Below are positions 63,128 to 64,000 of a DNA stretch of 64,000 bases, piece by piece. The translations under genes were made by a program, and so were the position numbers. The DNA comes from Candidatus Cloacimonetes bacterium HGW-Cloacimonetes-3. GTDB lineage: Bacteria > Cloacimonadota > Cloacimonadia > Cloacimonadales > Cloacimonadaceae. Positions within the stretch are counted from its first letter, which is position 1; the number at the start of each line of letters is the position of its first letter. The notes under the pieces are model-generated. The model saw only the letters and a list, made by a program, of their open reading frames with translations, was not told the origin of the DNA and searched no databases. The DNA lies in NCBI GenBank assembly GCA_002840645.1, contig PHBO01000004.1, positions 121,116 through 185,115 of the forward strand, in the 5' to 3' direction.

Positions 63128-63360
63128 ATCCTCCTGTCAAGTTTAGATTGAAGATATCTAAGTTTATTATTCCATCCTTTGTTCATCATAAACATAACAA
63201 ATCAGGTTAAATATCCTGTCAACATCTTTCTAACTACTTTGCTGCGATGAGCTTCACACCATCCCTCACGTGTTTATCATTCAAAGGTTCGCATTGAATT
63301 AGTGCTGCTTATCTTGAGTTAATGTGCAGGGACAATTTTAGAATCCAGTTCGATTTTCTT

Positions 63361-63807
63361 TTACAGCTCCTTCGTCATGCTTACATAATCGTAAACGGGG
63401 ATAAGCAGTTCTGCTTCCACGGCTTTTTTTATACTGATGCAGGGCAGGTTATGTTCGTAGATATACTCACGGGTAATAGTGCGCAAATCTATATCGGGAT
63501 TGGCTTTCGCCATATCCGTCATCAGGCTTATGTACAAGTTCACCCAGGAGTAATACTGCTGTTTTTTGGTATTCTTAAGCGCGTTATAGCGGGTGATATA
63601 GGTGCGCATATCATCTTTATATCCTGTGGATGGCTTCAGAGCATGCAGATTTTTGGTAGTGTTGCCGATTTTGGCATTATTCTCGTTTAGTTTGGGATAT
63701 CTTTTCTTGCGGGCGTAAACGATGCCCTGCCTGCGACGATAGCAATAAACAAGCCCATCGGCTTTACCCGTGTAACCCGCCAGACCGTATTGGAACGACA
63801 CTTTCAT
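63361..63807 (-). CDS. conserved hypothetical protein
   Basis: 148 residues, basic, with no signal or TM. The start MKVSFQYGLAGYTGKADGLV and the following KKRYPKLNENNAKIG suggest a small beta-rich head. The rest is helical (KDDMRTYITRYNALKNTKKQ) and ends in an acidic stretch. I recognise no family. AGGAGGAAG lies just before the ATG, a very strong ribosome site, and a good promoter with three phased repeats stands upstream, so it is probably a real, regulated gene. Confidence 0.65.
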   Translation of the reverse strand: MKVSFQYGLAGYTGKADGLVYCYRRRQGIVYARKKRYPKLNENNAKIGNTTKNLHALKPSTGYKDDMRTYITRYNALKNTKKQQYYSWVNLYISLMTDMAKANPDIDLRTITREYIYEHNLPCISIKKAVEAELLIPVYDYVSMTKEL

Positions 63808-63830
63808 TTTCTTCCTCCTAAATTAGCGAT

Positions 63831-63880
63831 GCTAATAACATGTTCTGGTGCTAATATATTTCAGTGTTGCTAATAGTCAA
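63831..63880 (-). promoter_or_regulatory. promoter with three 19-bp-phased GCTAATA repeats
   Basis: Minus-strand TTGACT (63875-63880) and TATATT (63853-63858) have a 16-nt spacer. GCTAATA occurs on the plus strand at 63831-63837, 63850-63856 and 63869-63875, exactly 19 bp apart, so the copies cover the -10, the edge of the -35 and the early leader. This is an operator-like arrangement for the hypothetical gene at 63807. Confidence 0.55.
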
Positions 63881-63956
63881 GGTCTTTTTCTTCTCTCCTT
63901 TTTCCCTTTCTCCCTTAGACTTTGTCAAGTCCTGAAATAGTTGTCACGCTACTGCC

Positions 63957-64000
63957 GCAAAAGCTCCGACGTGCACAATCAAGGTGCTCGTCGCTTTTGC
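63957..64000. repeat. imperfect inverted repeat at the right edge
   Basis: GCAAAAG...GACG...GCAC pairs with GTGC...CGTC...CTTTTGC around AATCAAG, with three small bulges. It may be the hairpin of a transcript end or the tip of an element that continues outside the window. Confidence 0.4.

Noticed and set aside
63808..64000. 3' end of another minus-strand gene at the right edge
   Set aside because: Two minus-strand frames stay open to the edge but both are short and unconvincing; only the inverted repeat is reported.

Overview
The window looks like a chromosomal contig from an anaerobic, fermentative Gram-negative bacterium, most likely a member of Candidatus Cloacimonadota (Cloacimonas-like). 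This is inference, not a computed match. It rests on a large [FeFe]-hydrogenase/NuoEF locus with a Thermotoga-like helper set, many exported proteins ending in a type IX-like (Por/FlgD-Ig) sorting domain with the NYPNPF signature, moderate GC content, and dense head-to-tail operons whose genes overlap by 1-30 nt. It carries no rRNA, CRISPR array, integrase or recognisable transposase.

Left block (1-10040, minus strand): an edge-truncated beta-propeller protein, then one long operon read right to left: tilS, hpt, ftsH, hslV, hslU, an MFS exporter, pgeF and a FapA/DUF342 protein. A good sigma-70-type promoter precedes tilS. The genes cover tRNA modification, purine salvage and stress proteolysis (FtsH plus HslUV).

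10357-14350: an AT-rich accessory island next to an odd tRNA-Arg(UCU)-like gene. It encodes a DUF4062 protein, a SAMHD1-like HD hydrolase with the full catalytic residue set, and a small overlapping winged-helix-like protein. This is my best candidate for a little-described (possibly defence) system. It is followed by about 750 bp of structured repeats, including a MITE-like element.

15135-23490 (minus): a lipoprotein; a groES-trxA pair under a near-consensus CIRCE operator, with no groEL; and a run of ycaQ-like DNA glycosylase, class II photolyase, hybrid sensor kinase, glycosyltransferase and uridine kinase.

23736-30836 (plus): a small membrane protein, typA/bipA, and then a metal-responsive operon headed by a perfect CsoR-type operator. 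That operon holds csoR, a YtkA/FixH-like protein, an outer-membrane-type protein, an FMN-binding-domain protein and a MacB-like ABC permease/ATPase pair.

31198-44883 (plus): large exported modular proteins (fibronectin-like, LamG and propeller repeats, two with a type IX-like sorting domain), interrupted by a CBS/DRTGG manganese pyrophosphatase. Two copies of a ~100-nt hairpin repeat sit upstream of two of these genes.

44903-55362 (minus): a twelve-gene hydrogenase locus. It has a catalytic HydA, two NuoF-like and two NuoE-like subunits, a cysteine-less HndB-like protein, two GHKL ATPases, two DRTGG proteins, a PHP phosphoesterase and a group-D-like sensory hydrogenase homologue. It is closed by a terminator.

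55639-64000: a VCBS-repeat secreted protein; a caspase-fold peptidase/beta-helix gene broken by two frameshifts; a 5'-truncated thioredoxin-fold remnant; a MntA/HepT toxin-antitoxin pair; a LamG protein; and a conserved hypothetical gene behind a promoter carrying three 19-bp-phased repeats.
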